From contig JAACJO010000010.1 in the NCBI GenBank assembly GCA_013368445.1, positions 992,001 to 1,056,000 of the forward strand: a stretch of 64,000 bases of DNA, written 5' to 3'. Positions 12,088 through 22,711 of this stretch are shown here, in pieces; position 1 is the first letter of the stretch; every line of letters starts with the position of its first letter. Source of the DNA: Leucocoprinus leucothites. Lineage: Eukaryota > Basidiomycota > Agaricomycetes > Agaricales > Agaricaceae. The notes under the pieces are model-generated. The model was not told where the DNA came from. It saw only the letters and a list, made by a program, of their open reading frames with translations, and did no database searches. The position numbers and the translations under genes were made by a program.

Positions 12088-13358
12088 CTATTTAACTGAC
12101 CAAGGATATGGCGGTAACTCCGGATCTATTTCCGTTACTCGTCTTCCAGAACCACTCCCCACCAAACTATGCCTACCACTACCAGGGACACTCAACACTG
12201 TCGCAGATGTATCTGTGGCAGCAGGCGGAGGGTATGGCCTCAAAGGTGAACCGTATGATATCGAGGAACTAGGAGAATGAGAACCCCTGAAGGCTTGGGA
12301 CGGCGGCGCCCGTGCAAATGGATCTTCTTGAATGTCTGTATCGGCGGAGCTGCCTTGAGCGATGATAGAGCTCCCTTCACGATCCGACCGAGGAGAGTAG
12401 CCATACGAAGCCCAGGAAGCTCTCAGCTGTGTCTTCTCCGAAACAGCCGCGTTTGGAGCGCCCACCACGAATGTGGGATGTAAGTGTGAGGAATCCACAG
12501 GCGAAAGTGGGTGAGGTCGTAAGGCATCTCTGGCCTTTCTTTTCTCGCGCTGGCGCCAGAGACACACAAGAAGTAGGATTCCTCCGAGTACTGCGGCGCC
12601 TGCAATAGCGACACCTGCAATTCCGCCGGAGGAGAGGGAAGTGCCACCTGTGGAGCTGGAGGAAGATATCTGTGAGCTGACGGAACTGTTGTTTGAGTAA
12701 GAGGAGATGGCGATAGTAGATAATGTGGAGACTGACGATGTGGGGGATGAGGGCGTGATCGAACTCTTCGTCGAGTTTGATACTAGGGTGGCTACCCTCG
12801 ATGTGTCAGAGGCTACGCCCTGTATACTTGTAGCCGAAGAGGGTGTCGTCTCGGACGTTGTAGCAGCAACTTGGGTTTGAACTGATGTAGTGGGACCAGT
12901 GGGACTGGTGGCTTCTTCTTCATCGACTTGTATATAATCCACGATCAATGGGAAATGATCGAACAACTGGGTGACAACTAGCGTATGGTCCCCATATTCG
13001 AGCTGAGAAGAAGCAAAAAGTTGCTGACGATAATTTTTCGCGTCGGTAAATTGAAACAAGGTGGCGGGGCTGCCTCCATCCATACTAGCGGTTACATTGA
13101 TACCTTGATCGATGGTACCGAAAAGCTGTATCGCTTTTCCTGGGGAAGTTAAATCATCTTTGAGTAGGTTAATCAAACACGAGAGGTAGGCCTCGTACCG
13201 CGAAAGTTAATTCTAATAGCCGTCTCTATCGACCATGTCATCATCGATGTCCCCCCAAAGTTTTGACTATCGACAACCTGGAACCATTCCCCATTCCGAG
13301 AATTCTCGAAAGCGAATGTTGATTTCTCAGTCTCATCTACCTGGGTCCAAAGCACCAT
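12088..13358 (-). CDS. Single-pass membrane protein with Ser/Thr-rich stalk (unit A copy)
   Basis: Predicted surface protein of a lineage-specific fungal type; function unknown. Two exons are clear: one ending at 13199 and one at 13139-12088, joined in phase 1 across a 59-nt intron. The N-terminal globular part includes WFQVVDSQNFGGTSMMTW and, after the junction, KAIQLFGTIDQGINVTASMDGG and LEYGDHTLVVTQLFDHFPLIVDYIQVDE. That layout recalls agaricomycete ectodomains made of two beta-sandwich halves. It is followed by a long Ser/Thr/Pro stalk, a transmembrane helix (GIAGVAIAGAAVLGGILLLVCLW), a basic stop-transfer stretch and a proline/serine-rich cytoplasmic tail ending ELPPYPWSVK. The start is uncertain: the first in-frame ATG (13358) gives MVLWTQVDE with no signal peptide, while the frame stays open to about 13463. 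A further 5' exon is likely. Confidence 0.7.
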
Positions 13359-14017
13359 TTCATAGGTCAAGTGAAAGGCAGAAGGAAAGTGTGAATGCAA
13401 AGGAGTGGAAAGTATTATAAAATCAAAAACTGGGACTGAGAGCCCGACGAGGTCGAGAGGCAAGAGAGACTTCAGGCTCTCAGGGACACCTTGCTTATAA
13501 AAACCGTTTCCCCAAGGTCGACACGGTAGTTTTTAGCTCGATCCAACAATAGCTGTCTGCGAAGCTTGCCGCAGTTAAGGCGCATTCTCATGATATCTTG
13601 ATATTCTAGGGATGTCGAAGCCGTCTGAATAGATTTACGGAAGAATAGGGGAGAAGCCAAAGAAGGGAAAGGGTGCTCTATAACAGCAGTACAGCTCTGA
13701 AATTCTCAAAGCAAACGCGCAGGAGCCAATTGTAACAAGGGAACAGCGCTCGCCGTGATCTTTGATGTCTGATGTAGTTGTTTTGATTCCGATCACAGAT
13801 GGAAGTCAGAATACCTAGTGTGAGAGCGTCAAACACAGAGTGCATGAGAAAAGGGTCTCTCTCGCTTAATTTGAATGTGTAAATCGCAGAGAGGACGAGC
13901 GGGAGAGATTGTAGGGTAGGGAGATAACTGTAAACAGCGAGCATGTAAACGTGCCGTTTGCTCAACCCGAAACGGCTTGGGGCTCACATCAAACAGACTC
14001 CGACAGACTCCGACCGT

Positions 14018-14515
14018 ATGGTGGAGAAGAGGTTGAGGAGGGAGAGGGTTAAGAGGTTGGGTGGTGTGATTTGTAGACCTCTGGGAGACTGGGGGTAGGC
14101 GATCCGCCTAAAGTACCACATTTTAGACAAGCTGCAAGGTATATATAAATAAGGTAGAACGTATTGAAGCCAATGGTACACAGAACAACATCAACAGATA
14201 AATTGCCCTCTTCTGTAGAGACATTCCAGAGTCTTTGCAAATCAGATCGGACTGTAGCATCCCCTTGACAAGTAATGCCTTCTTGCTCGAGATATACTCC
14301 CGTATCACAGCGTCTTCGTCAAAGCCTGAAGAAGGGTTCCGCAATAACAACGCCACTCTTGCTCCCGAGTCTAATGAAGTTGATAGTTGGCGTCAAAACT
14401 TTTCAAAACCGAATCCAGTAGTAGTAGACAGACCTAGAAGGCGAGTTGCGGCATGATAGCCTATATGACGCGATCCACCAAGGACAAGCACATTTAAATC
14501 TTTAGAGTCAAACAT
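14018..14515 (-). pseudogene. Truncated, frameshifted NmrA-like pseudogene
   Basis: 5' remnant of the NmrA-like gene at 10594-11562. It retains an ATG at 14515, the GGSRHIG motif in exon 1, exon 2 (ALLLRNPSS..., KKALLVKG) and the first part of exon 3 (LLNLFSTI). It stops at the duplication junction, losing about 160 C-terminal codons. A one-base deletion at about 14270 (unit A reads CTCCCTTGAC, unit B CCCCTTGAC) shifts the frame after KALLVKG, so even the retained part cannot be translated through. The truncation follows mechanically from the breakpoint lying inside exon 3 of the donor gene. Confidence 0.85.
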
Positions 14516-14746
14516 GAGTTGAGTGGTGAGGGACTAAGGTTGACTCAGAACGCTGCTTTTCAATAAAAACCATCATGTCATAACCACCTCAAAAGGATTC
14601 GTAAGAAAGGGTGGAGGTGTGACGGGACTTGGACAGTCATGAAGATAGAGTGCGGACCTGTACCTAGATCTTCACCAACAACTTGAAGTAGTGTTCCTTG
14701 GCATTTGCGCAGGAACATACTATCAAGATTGAAAATTCAAATATTC

Positions 14747-14890
14747 CATCAGAGAATTCCGGAAAAAACGATATGACCATATCCCGGTAAAACGTCACAT
14801 TATAGTCCAATATAATATTGCTTATATTACATTATAATTTGACGTCTTACCGTGATATGACCATATCGTTTTTTCCGGAATTCTGTGATG
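14747..14890. mobile_element. MITE-like inverted-repeat insertion, 144 bp
   Basis: Non-coding element whose two arms are almost perfectly inverted. The left arm starts CATCAGAGAATTCCGG and the right arm ends CCGGAATTCTGTGATG; the inverted match continues inward through the GGAAAAAACGATATG and CGGTAAAACGTC segments, leaving an AT-rich centre. It is flanked by TC on both sides (14745-14746 and 14891-14892). The matching position of unit A reads straight through with a single TC, so the insertion and a 2-bp target duplication are supported by an empty site inside the same window. It encodes no protein and would depend on a transposase elsewhere. Confidence 0.8.
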
Positions 14891-15104
14891 TCACGGTTGA
14901 CGTCACAGCCATGATAGGAAGAGTCTAGTACAGAGACTCAGAGACTCATCACCAGCGAACACCTCTGCATGTATAGGTATCATTTAAGCGACAAGAGGAC
15001 CGCACCTGCGGTGTCAAGGGGTATATATAAATAAAAATACGATATCCGTCCGAAGAAAGCACCCAAAGTCGCCCAAAATCCCTCGTCACGAATCATTCGA
15101 GCGT

Positions 15105-16336
15105 CTACTTAGCAGACCCAGGATACGGCGGCAATTCTGTATCTGTCTCCGCTGCTCGTCTCCCGGAACCACTCCCCACCAAACTAGGCTTATGATCACT
15201 ACTACTCCCAGGGACACTCGACGTTGTCATCAATGGAGTGTCCTTAAAAGCTCGGGACGGTAGCATTCGTGCAAATCGATCTTCTCGAGGATTTATATCG
15301 ACGGAGCTGCCTTGAACGACGACAGAGCTCATTTCATGATCCGATCGAGGAGAGTTTCCATGCAAAGCCTCGGAAGCTCTCAGCTGTGCCTTTTCCGAAA
15401 TAGCCGTGTTTGGAGTGTCCACCACGAATGCGGGATATATATGTGAGGAATCCGCAAGCGAAAGTGGGTGAGGTCGTAAGGCTTGTTTGGCTTTTCTTTG
15501 CTTGCGCCAGAAACACGCAAGGAGTAGTATTCCTCCCAATACTATGGCGCCTGCAATGGCGACACCTGCGATTCCACCGGAGGAGAGGGAAGAGCCACTT
15601 GTGGGACCGGAGGAAGGTATCTGTGAGCTGGCGGAGCTGTTGTTTGAGGGATAGGAGATGGCGATGGTAGATGATGTAGAGACAGAATATGCGGGGAACG
15701 AGGATGTGCTCAAGCTAGCCCGGGCGAACGCTGAGCTATTAGTCGCACTCGAAATTGGGATGGCTGATCCCGATTTTCCAGAGGCCGTGTTCTGTATACC
15801 TGTAGTCGGAGAGGATGCTGTCCTGGAAGTTGTAGTATCCGCCTGGGCTTGCATTTGAGTTGGAGTAGTGGAACCAGCAGGACTGGTAGTTTCTTCTTCA
15901 TCGACTTGTATATAATCCACGATTAAGGGGAAATGATCGAATAATTGGGTGACAAGTAGCGTGTGGTCCCCGTATTCGAGCTGAGAAGCATAAAGTTGCT
16001 GACGATAATTTTTCGCGTCGGTAAATTGAAACAAGGTATCGGAGTTGCCTCCATCCATGCTAGCAGTTACATTGATGCCTTGATCGATGGTTCCGAAAAG
16101 TTGTATTGCTTTTCCTGAGGAAGATGAATCATTATTTTTGAATAGGCCAATCAAACCCAAGCAATAGACCTCGTACCGCGAAAGTTAATTCTAATAGCCG
16201 TATCTATCGACCATGTCATCATTGATGTGCCCCCAAAGTTTTGACTGTCAACGACCTGAAACCATTTCCCATTGCGAGAATTCTCGAAAGTGAATGCTGA
16301 TTTCTCAGTCTCGTCTATCTGGGTCCAAAGCACCAT
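15105..16336 (-). CDS. Single-pass membrane protein with Ser/Thr-rich stalk (unit B copy)
   Basis: Paralogue of the gene at 12088-13358, produced by the tandem duplication. Exons: one ending at 16177 and one at 16114-15105, with the same phase-1 junction. The ectodomain motifs (WFQVVDSQNFGGTSMMTW, KAIQLFGTIDQGINVTASMDGG, LEYGDHTLLVTQLFDHFPLIVDY) are nearly unchanged. The stalk and cytoplasmic tail diverge more, with the tail lacking the proline-rich segment present in copy A. The membrane helix reads GIAGVAIAGAIVLGGILLLACFW. Both copies keep open frames, so both may be expressed. As in copy A the first in-frame ATG (16336) gives no signal peptide, although the frame is open to about 16498; the true 5' end is unresolved. 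Confidence 0.7.
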
Positions 16337-17015
16337 AGAGTCATATGTGAAGTTGAATGCAGAGGGAAAGTGTGAACCCAAAGGAGTGGAAGGTCCTATA
16401 AAGTCAAGAAACGGGACCTGGAGCCTGGCGAAGCTGAAAGGCAAGAGACACTTCAGGCTCTTGGCAGGGGCACCTTGCTTATAAGGACTGTTCGACACGG
16501 TAGTTTTTAGTCCTATCTAACAATAGCCGCCCGTGAAGCTCGCCGTAGTCAAGATGCATTATCATGATATCTTGATGTTCCGGAGGTGTCGACGCGGTCC
16601 GAATAACATTATGAAGGAATAGGGGAGCTTATGAAAGAATAAGGGAGGCAAAAGAAGGATAAGGGTGCCCTACAACAGCGGTACAACTCCGAAAATGCTC
16701 AAAGCAAAGGCACAGGAGCCAAACGCACGAAGGTACAGCGCGATTCTTCGATTTCTGATGTGGTTGTTTCGATCACGGATGGGAGCCAGAATACCTACAG
16801 GTGTGAGAGCGGTAACGACAGAGTGCATGAGAAAAGCCTTGCTCTCGTTTAGTATGAATGTGTGAAGCGTAGGAGAGCGGGAGAGAATGTAGGGATGGGG
16901 AAGTGGCTGTGAACAGTGAGCATATAGTCGACAATGGACATCCCGTTTGCTCAACAAGAAACGGTTGGAGGCCACTAGAGATCACATCAAACACACTCCG
17001 ACAGACTCCGACCGT

Positions 17016-17368
17016 CACTTCACTCAGACTCCATCAGAGCTTGGATCAATTAAACCAATCAATCGAGCCCCCACCTAAAGTGCCTGGGTATCTTCGGCAT
17101 GATGAAAGTAGATCAATTAAAAAAGGGACACGATGACTGATTATGGCTAGTCCTATACAACCCTATAAATTCCCGATGACACCCAAGCTCCTTACAACCA
17201 ACGACTCAATCCTTCGAAACCCCTTGAATATTGGATCAATTATTTTTACAATCCTGTATGAACCGAAACACCTGATGAAATAGTACAGTACAATAGGAAC
17301 CACAGCAGACTCAAAAGAACTATTGCATTTCCCATTGCTTCTGGGCCATCCAATTCCCGCCTAAGAGT
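17016..17368. other. Spacer after the tandem duplication
   Basis: Unique sequence between the right end of unit B and the stop of the DUF6533 gene. No gene or structured element is recognised. Confidence 0.45.
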
Positions 17369-18665
17369 TTAGTCAAGAGTTTCCGGCTTGGATTCAAAGT
17401 CACGACCAATACGATGAAAAATACGAGCATTGATGATAGCAGCAAACCCCCAAGATAATCTACTCGGCGTCAGGACACATCATGGACTTTTCTTTTTGAC
17501 TCACGGTAACGCAGAAAATCTCAAATCCTTGTTTTAGGGTTCAGCCAAAGGCAGAAAATTCGTTTAAAAACAAACTTACACCACCAAAAATGGACATCCA
17601 GAAATACAGCGAGCGTACGACTGATAGTGTTCAGGACGAACCGTTAGACAAAACGATGCACAATCGTACCGAACAGACATATGAAGTAACGACCGCCGTC
17701 TCTCTTGAACCGGCTGAAAACATCATAAGAACACCGATATGGCTTTGCAAAGGTATTGGTAGTAAAGGCCAGAAAGTTGAATACATCCCAGGCCATCTGG
17801 GTATCTCATCAGTATAATAAATAGGATGTGTGTATCAGGCTCCTTACAAGTACAGCACCTTCAAGCACCAGAGCGGAGACAGCCTCCTCGCCGGGAAAGA
17901 GGCACAGAGGAGATTTTAGGAAACTCGCAATAGTTACCTTGCCTAATTGAAATCTCAGGTCAGCCCAAGAAATAAGGAGGGGAAGAGACGGACCTAAAAA
18001 TCTCGTTATTTCAAGAACTGCGGTTACAACCATTGTCACAAGCACAATCAGGGCCATGGCACCAATTGCAAATGTAATGCGTCGAGAGTGGTCCCATAAC
18101 GATCGCAAACGGTAAATAACGACACCTGGGGATTCACTGAGCCGATGATTATTTATACAAAAGAACACTTGACAAACCTTCCGTACCGACCACCGCTAAT
18201 TTAAGGAACAAGGTAGATGTAACAACAAATGCTTGACAGCTGAGGAACAGCCAGTTAACAGTTATTCACCCTTTTGCATGCCACACTATTACTCACTCCT
18301 TCTGACTTAGGTTTGAAAGAAAACCTCCCGTGACTTCCAACCAAAGTCAGTCAAAGACCTTCAAATATCGCGAAAAACGGCAGAGTTTCTCACCGATAGT
18401 GGTGTAAATCAAGTACACCTCAGTTATATGTCGACCGCATAGGAAAAGGAGTTTGAGCCACATTCTGTCCCGTAAATTAGACCATACGTCAATCATTTCT
18501 TCGTCAAAACGTATGAAACGATCATAGAAAACGACTGAGGTTCCTATGGCTGATTTAAAACCACGAGGCTAGGGAGAAGGATGGGATGGGTCGAAGAAAC
18601 TCACCACTCATGTACCTTGTGGCCATAACAGGAGTCTCAATGCCAGAGGGAATTATGGGTTCCAT
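17369..18665 (-). CDS. DUF6533-type multi-pass membrane protein
   Basis: Member of a large basidiomycete family of about seven transmembrane helices with unknown function. Exons traced: 18665-18605, 18549-18394, 18239-18187, 18125-17994, 17942-17848, 17796-17670, 17620-17580, 17527-17505 and 17459-17369 (stop TAA). The family signature is FYDRFIRFDEEMIDVW after the first exon. Later come a CQAFVVTSTLFLKLAVVG helix, the loop YRLRSLWDHSRRI, a helix AIGAMALIVLVTMVVTAVL, the conserved RFKRDGGRYF segment before the last helix, and a C-terminal INARIFHRIGRDF. All junctions agree in phase except between the second and third listed exons, where a short exon in 18393-18240 was not identified or the gene is damaged. 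No nearby partner suggests a function. Confidence 0.7.
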
Positions 18666-20107
18666 GACACGCTAGTTGAAGGTGTATGAACCGATGACTA
18701 TGTGAAGAGAAAGGAGCCAGAGAAGAGGGATCCCAGGAGGTCGATATTTGTAAAGCTAATCTTATAGAGTTTGATTTTGTGCATTGGCTTTTGGAAGGAT
18801 AGCCATCGATATATCAATAATCAAAGACAATTAATAGACGATCATCATCAGCGTGACTTGTGGGATGATAGATTCATGTGAATTGACGCTTTTTTTTGAC
18901 CAGGCAGAGTTTCCCATTGAAGGAGCCTTTTGAGCTACTAATGTAGGTCCTTTAGCTGCCTCCGGGTCCACTGCATGAGGAAACCCGTAGCATTGGCTAT
19001 CCTGCCTACTATCACTAGTATAACTCTTCGTGAGTAGATGATATACCATAGGGACGGGCCGGCTCGCACCTTCTCAAGATACATACCAGAATGGCTTGTA
19101 TCAATCACAGTTTGAGGGAACTGCACAGCACAAAAATAATAGGATTGTAATCATCGGATGATTCTGACCAAGAATAGCTCAATATATGTGGTTGTGGACA
19201 TGGCACATCACCTTGATTGATATAACACAGAGTCATTGAAGAGCAGAAGCAACAGAAGTCTAGTATTCAGGCACTGCACATGATAAAGATACACACCTAT
19301 GAGCGCTGAGCTGTGTCAGTGATAATCAGTATTTGAAACGAAATCAAGTCGAAGAGATTCAAGTCGCTCAAGGAACTGTTTCGCGAAGCTAGGGCAGTTT
19401 GTAGGAACAGCACCTAGCGTGACACGAAACAAATGAGGAAGGAAGCCAGATGTTAGTGAGTGTGGTCAGTATCTGAGCTACACGAATACTGCCGCCCAAT
19501 CGGAGTTGATCAATCAACGGGATAATTCTAAATTTGTACACCGCAACAAGAACTGGTGTTAGTAAGACACAGTGAGCGGTGTGAGACTGGGTACTCTACT
19601 GACTGCGCTCGAGAAGTAGGTCTACGCTTTTGAAAGTATCCCGATATTGGTTCCGATGTAAAGGTAGCCTGGAGTGCCAAATGCTCTGATAGGTGGTCTT
19701 CAGCCATACAGAAGTCCCTCTGTATTCGATTTGAACTGTAAGGAGGCTCGTCTAATTTTCTTGTCGAACGCTTTGTCGGTGATGGAGTCAACTCGGCAAG
19801 CTTTTGCTCTCATGTCATTGATCACTCGACTATACAGTGTAGGTAGAAACTTGATATCTCAACTCCACAGACTGAATTCGCTGTTGTGACCAAAAATCCA
19901 CCATGTAGGTGGAGGCTGGAATCGAGCATGCGAGACTTCAACAAGACAATTCATGGTTTTAGTGTGGACAACGTGAAAACGTAAGTAAGGATAATTTACG
20001 ACGTCAATCATCCTAAATTCTCTATGTAACATCTGGCGATTTAAATGTGAAGTCCCGGCCTAAGCATTGTCCGCCAAAATACCCAAGTAAGCTCTTGACA
20101 AGTCCTA
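18666..20107. other. Unassigned region
   Basis: About 1.4 kb upstream of the DUF6533 gene. Only short minus-strand frames are present, the longest 87 codons at 19528-19791. A few hydrophobic or helical stretches appear in different frames, which could be remnants of a multi-exon gene, but I could not join them with consistent splice sites. Treat as intergenic or decayed. Confidence 0.35.
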
Positions 20108-21991
20108 TTAAAAGCAGAGAAACCTGCGATGTGCGTACCAGTATTCCCCAAAGCTTGAATTGGGCGCAGCTTCCAAACCATCGTACGGAGAATAGTGATG
20201 TCTCTTCTGTCGCGCTCGAGTCTTTGCGGTTTTATGCCACATGACTTTGACCTTCAATGACGTCTCCCTCTCAAGTGTCTCAAGTTCCGCGACCGTCGAG
20301 CTTTCCTGCTCTCTCCCTGATACAAACACGATGCTAGCCTTCCTCAAGCGAGCTACGTTATGCTTCTGATGATGTATGGTGCGAGCTTTGAGAAATTTGA
20401 GCATGGTATTATCATCGAACATGGACCCCGTAAATTGCACAACTTCGAGGTTGGGACAGAGCCATTTTTTGGTACTCAGCTGCTCTTGATCATGCTGAGA
20501 GCTGGTTTGCTGCTGATCGTGATCAGATTCAGCGTCAAGAGTGATGTCCCAATCACCACTAGTATCATCGTCAAAGGCAGGCACATGGGGGTTGCGTCGG
20601 GGCGGGACGGACCAGCCGCCCTTCCCGGGGGTCAATGTTAGCAGTTGACTATTCCCGAATAGAAAAACCGGGTCACGGCTGGGATAAGGGATTGCCCGTA
20701 AGTCCACTGGTCTTCCTGTGCTCTTCAACGCCAATCTCTTCACGCTTGGGACTAAGTCGAGAAATTGCATGACGTCGTAGTCAAGAATGGAATCTGCACT
20801 CAACTCCATTTCTTCCAGTGGGTGAATGAGCCTTTTCAGAAAAATCGAGAGAGTCTCGATGATCTCCTCAAGACCATAGCCTGGCAGTGTCCAATGTAGC
20901 CTGCGCTCGTATGCAAGATGGCGAAGGTTTGGTGTGTGTAGACCTTTGAGGAGGAGCGAAATGTTTCTTTCGATATCGAGATCGTCGATGATAGAGAGAT
21001 ATTGAAGCCTGGGAAGCGATATATCGATGGTACTGTCTCCGGCATCGCCTCTCAACTCCATTGATGAGATAACGCAAGCCTCAAGATTGGTACACAGTAT
21101 TAAAACTCTAGTAACTTCATAGTAATGGTAAATATTCCGCGACAGGTTGAGTTTTGTAATGTTTTCCCATTTCAGGGGGATTTGCAAAAGCTGCGGACCA
21201 ACTGGAAACACTGAGATTGATCGCAGCCGCGGCGCGCGTAAGATACTGTCTTCCCTCGACAGATTCTTGAGGTCGAAGGAGGGACCATGCATCAGTGGTG
21301 GAGAGTTGGGGAAAAGATGGCCCTGAACATGAATCTCCTCTAGCAATGGCACATCGCTGGCGCTGAATCTACTGAAAAAGTGGGTATGGAAACTGTGGGC
21401 TGGTATATTAATCCAGATGGATTTCCAGCGAGATTTATAGACATCAAGTATGTCGATGTAAGGGGAATGGATCGGGTCAATTTTTTCTGTAGACGTCGTC
21501 GGGGAATAAGTCGAAAAAAGGGATATGGAGAGTGGGAGAGCGCCAGAACGTGAAAGCCAGGCGGAGATCTCCTCATGAGGCGGCATTTTCTGAACACCTG
21601 CAAAAACGGGAGCTACGATAATATTGAGAGACGTCCATAGCTCGGGAGAGTTTGTAGAAAGTCGTCTCCAATGGGTGCAGACCTGTCCTAGCAGCAACGG
21701 CGCTTCCCGATTACACATAACAGCGTTGTGGGCGACGGGGAGACAATGCTTGAAAACCTCCTGCAGAATCTCGGGGTGAAGTCTGCGTATAGGTGAGATA
21801 AATGCATTGTGAGACTCTAGTTTTATGCGTAGGCGCTCCTTCTTCGCGCCTAGGCTTTCCATCCTACCACGAAGCTGTGATATTTCCTCTTCTACCGCCT
21901 TAATCTTCTTCTCGCGCTCTCCTATGTAGGTCCTGATCCGTGCAGTCATATCAGGCGACAATACAAGGCCTGATCTGGGATAAAATGCCAT
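20108..21991 (-). CDS. F-box protein with N-terminal coiled coil, single exon
   Basis: Predicted substrate receptor of an SCF ubiquitin ligase. 627 residues, one exon, ATG at 21991. An N-terminal coiled coil (about residues 17-65, rich in KKIKAVEEEISQL-type heptads) precedes the F-box core HPEILQEVFKHCLP, followed by LGQVCTHWRRLSTNSPELWTSL, the usual second half. The rest is a divergent leucine-rich region with repeated short LxxLxL patterns, as in agaricomycete F-box/LRR-like proteins. The C-terminus contains SPYDGLE, a motif shared with two other F-box loci in this window (TPYDG and PPYDG). No target can be inferred. Confidence 0.8.
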   Translation of the reverse strand: MAFYPRSGLVLSPDMTARIRTYIGEREKKIKAVEEEISQLRGRMESLGAKKERLRIKLESHNAFISPIRRLHPEILQEVFKHCLPVAHNAVMCNREAPLLLGQVCTHWRRLSTNSPELWTSLNIIVAPVFAGVQKMPPHEEISAWLSRSGALPLSISLFSTYSPTTSTEKIDPIHSPYIDILDVYKSRWKSIWINIPAHSFHTHFFSRFSASDVPLLEEIHVQGHLFPNSPPLMHGPSFDLKNLSREDSILRAPRLRSISVFPVGPQLLQIPLKWENITKLNLSRNIYHYYEVTRVLILCTNLEACVISSMELRGDAGDSTIDISLPRLQYLSIIDDLDIERNISLLLKGLHTPNLRHLAYERRLHWTLPGYGLEEIIETLSIFLKRLIHPLEEMELSADSILDYDVMQFLDLVPSVKRLALKSTGRPVDLRAIPYPSRDPVFLFGNSQLLTLTPGKGGWSVPPRRNPHVPAFDDDTSGDWDITLDAESDHDQQQTSSQHDQEQLSTKKWLCPNLEVVQFTGSMFDDNTMLKFLKARTIHHQKHNVARLRKASIVFVSGREQESSTVAELETLERETSLKVKVMWHKTAKTRARQKRHHYSPYDGLEAAPNSSFGEYWYAHRRFLCF

Positions 21992-22673
21992 GTGGAGGGT
22001 GTTCTGAAGACTGAAGGTATGGAACTCAAGATGAGTATATCGTGACGGGAGACCTTAGTAGGCGCTCGTAATGAGGTGACACTCACGGTCCCGAGGCATC
22101 AAAGTTAAATTTAGAACAGTAGGCTACCGCAGCTTGTTAAGTACTTGCCTGTAGCCGTGTTGGATTCATTGGCTCATTGAGAAGAAAGCACGGTAATTTC
22201 TCTGTTGTCAATTTGTTATTTTGTAATTGTGGAGCGTGTTGCGGGTCGTTCCAAGAATTGATCCTAGTTGATAATGGTGCCAAGTGGTCGATGATCAATG
22301 TATCCAAGCCATCCCCCAACGGGTTTTGGTTCCGTCTGCAGGGCTCAAGCCACCCGTAACCGCTACATTGGCTTTACACTTCGAGCTTCGGCAGTGTTCA
22401 TCTCACCAAATTCATAGACTCGAGTTGTTCATTCTGCGCAAATAAGCATAAATAGCCCTTTCCGGGCTCGCGCATTCTAACCTGCAGCCTGCTACATAAA
22501 GCCCCTATCTTTATCTCTAACCATACCAATCGCACACTCGTTACGGTGCGACATTGCCCTAGAAACATAACAACCTGGAGGTGAAACTTCTGTTGCCACC
22601 TGCAATACGCTGGTGCTTCAGGTGTGAGCGCGTCACCTCGATCGCGTTTCATTGATATCTACGCGAAACTCCC

Positions 22674-22682
22674 TTTATAAAG
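22674..22682 (+). promoter_or_regulatory. TATA-like element
   Basis: TTTATAAAG lies about 30 bp before the ATG at 22712 of the next gene. The distance is short for a fungal core promoter, so this is a weak call based on sequence alone. Confidence 0.25.
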
Positions 22683-22711
22683 GCGTCATTTGGTCCCTTA
22701 AACCAACAAAA

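Larger units (their letters stand above)
11078..14017. repeat. Tandem duplication, unit A (2940 bp)
   Basis: First copy of a direct tandem duplication. It runs from within the last exon of the NmrA-like gene through the membrane-protein gene to a motif reading ACTCCGACAGACTCCGACCG just before 14017. Similarity with unit B covers coding and non-coding parts, including the promoter side beyond the membrane protein. Unit A lacks the 144-bp inverted-repeat element found in unit B. Confidence 0.85.
14018..17015. repeat. Tandem duplication, unit B (2998 bp)
   Basis: Second copy, joined directly to unit A at 14017/14018. The unit ends with the same ACTCCGACAGACTCCGACCG motif at about 16996-17015, after which unique sequence resumes. 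Subtracting the 144-bp insertion leaves 2854 bp, close to the 2940 bp of unit A. The units differ by many substitutions and small indels, so the event is not recent. Confidence 0.85.

Noticed and set aside
13678..13965. Minus-strand frame of 95 codons, with a counterpart at 16670-16975 in unit B
   Set aside because: Neither copy opens with ATG at the frame start and the two peptides differ by frame-affecting indels; more likely 5' flank of the membrane-protein genes.
18831..19791. Several minus-strand frames with hydrophobic pieces
   Set aside because: I could not join them by consistent splice sites and no family motif was recognised.
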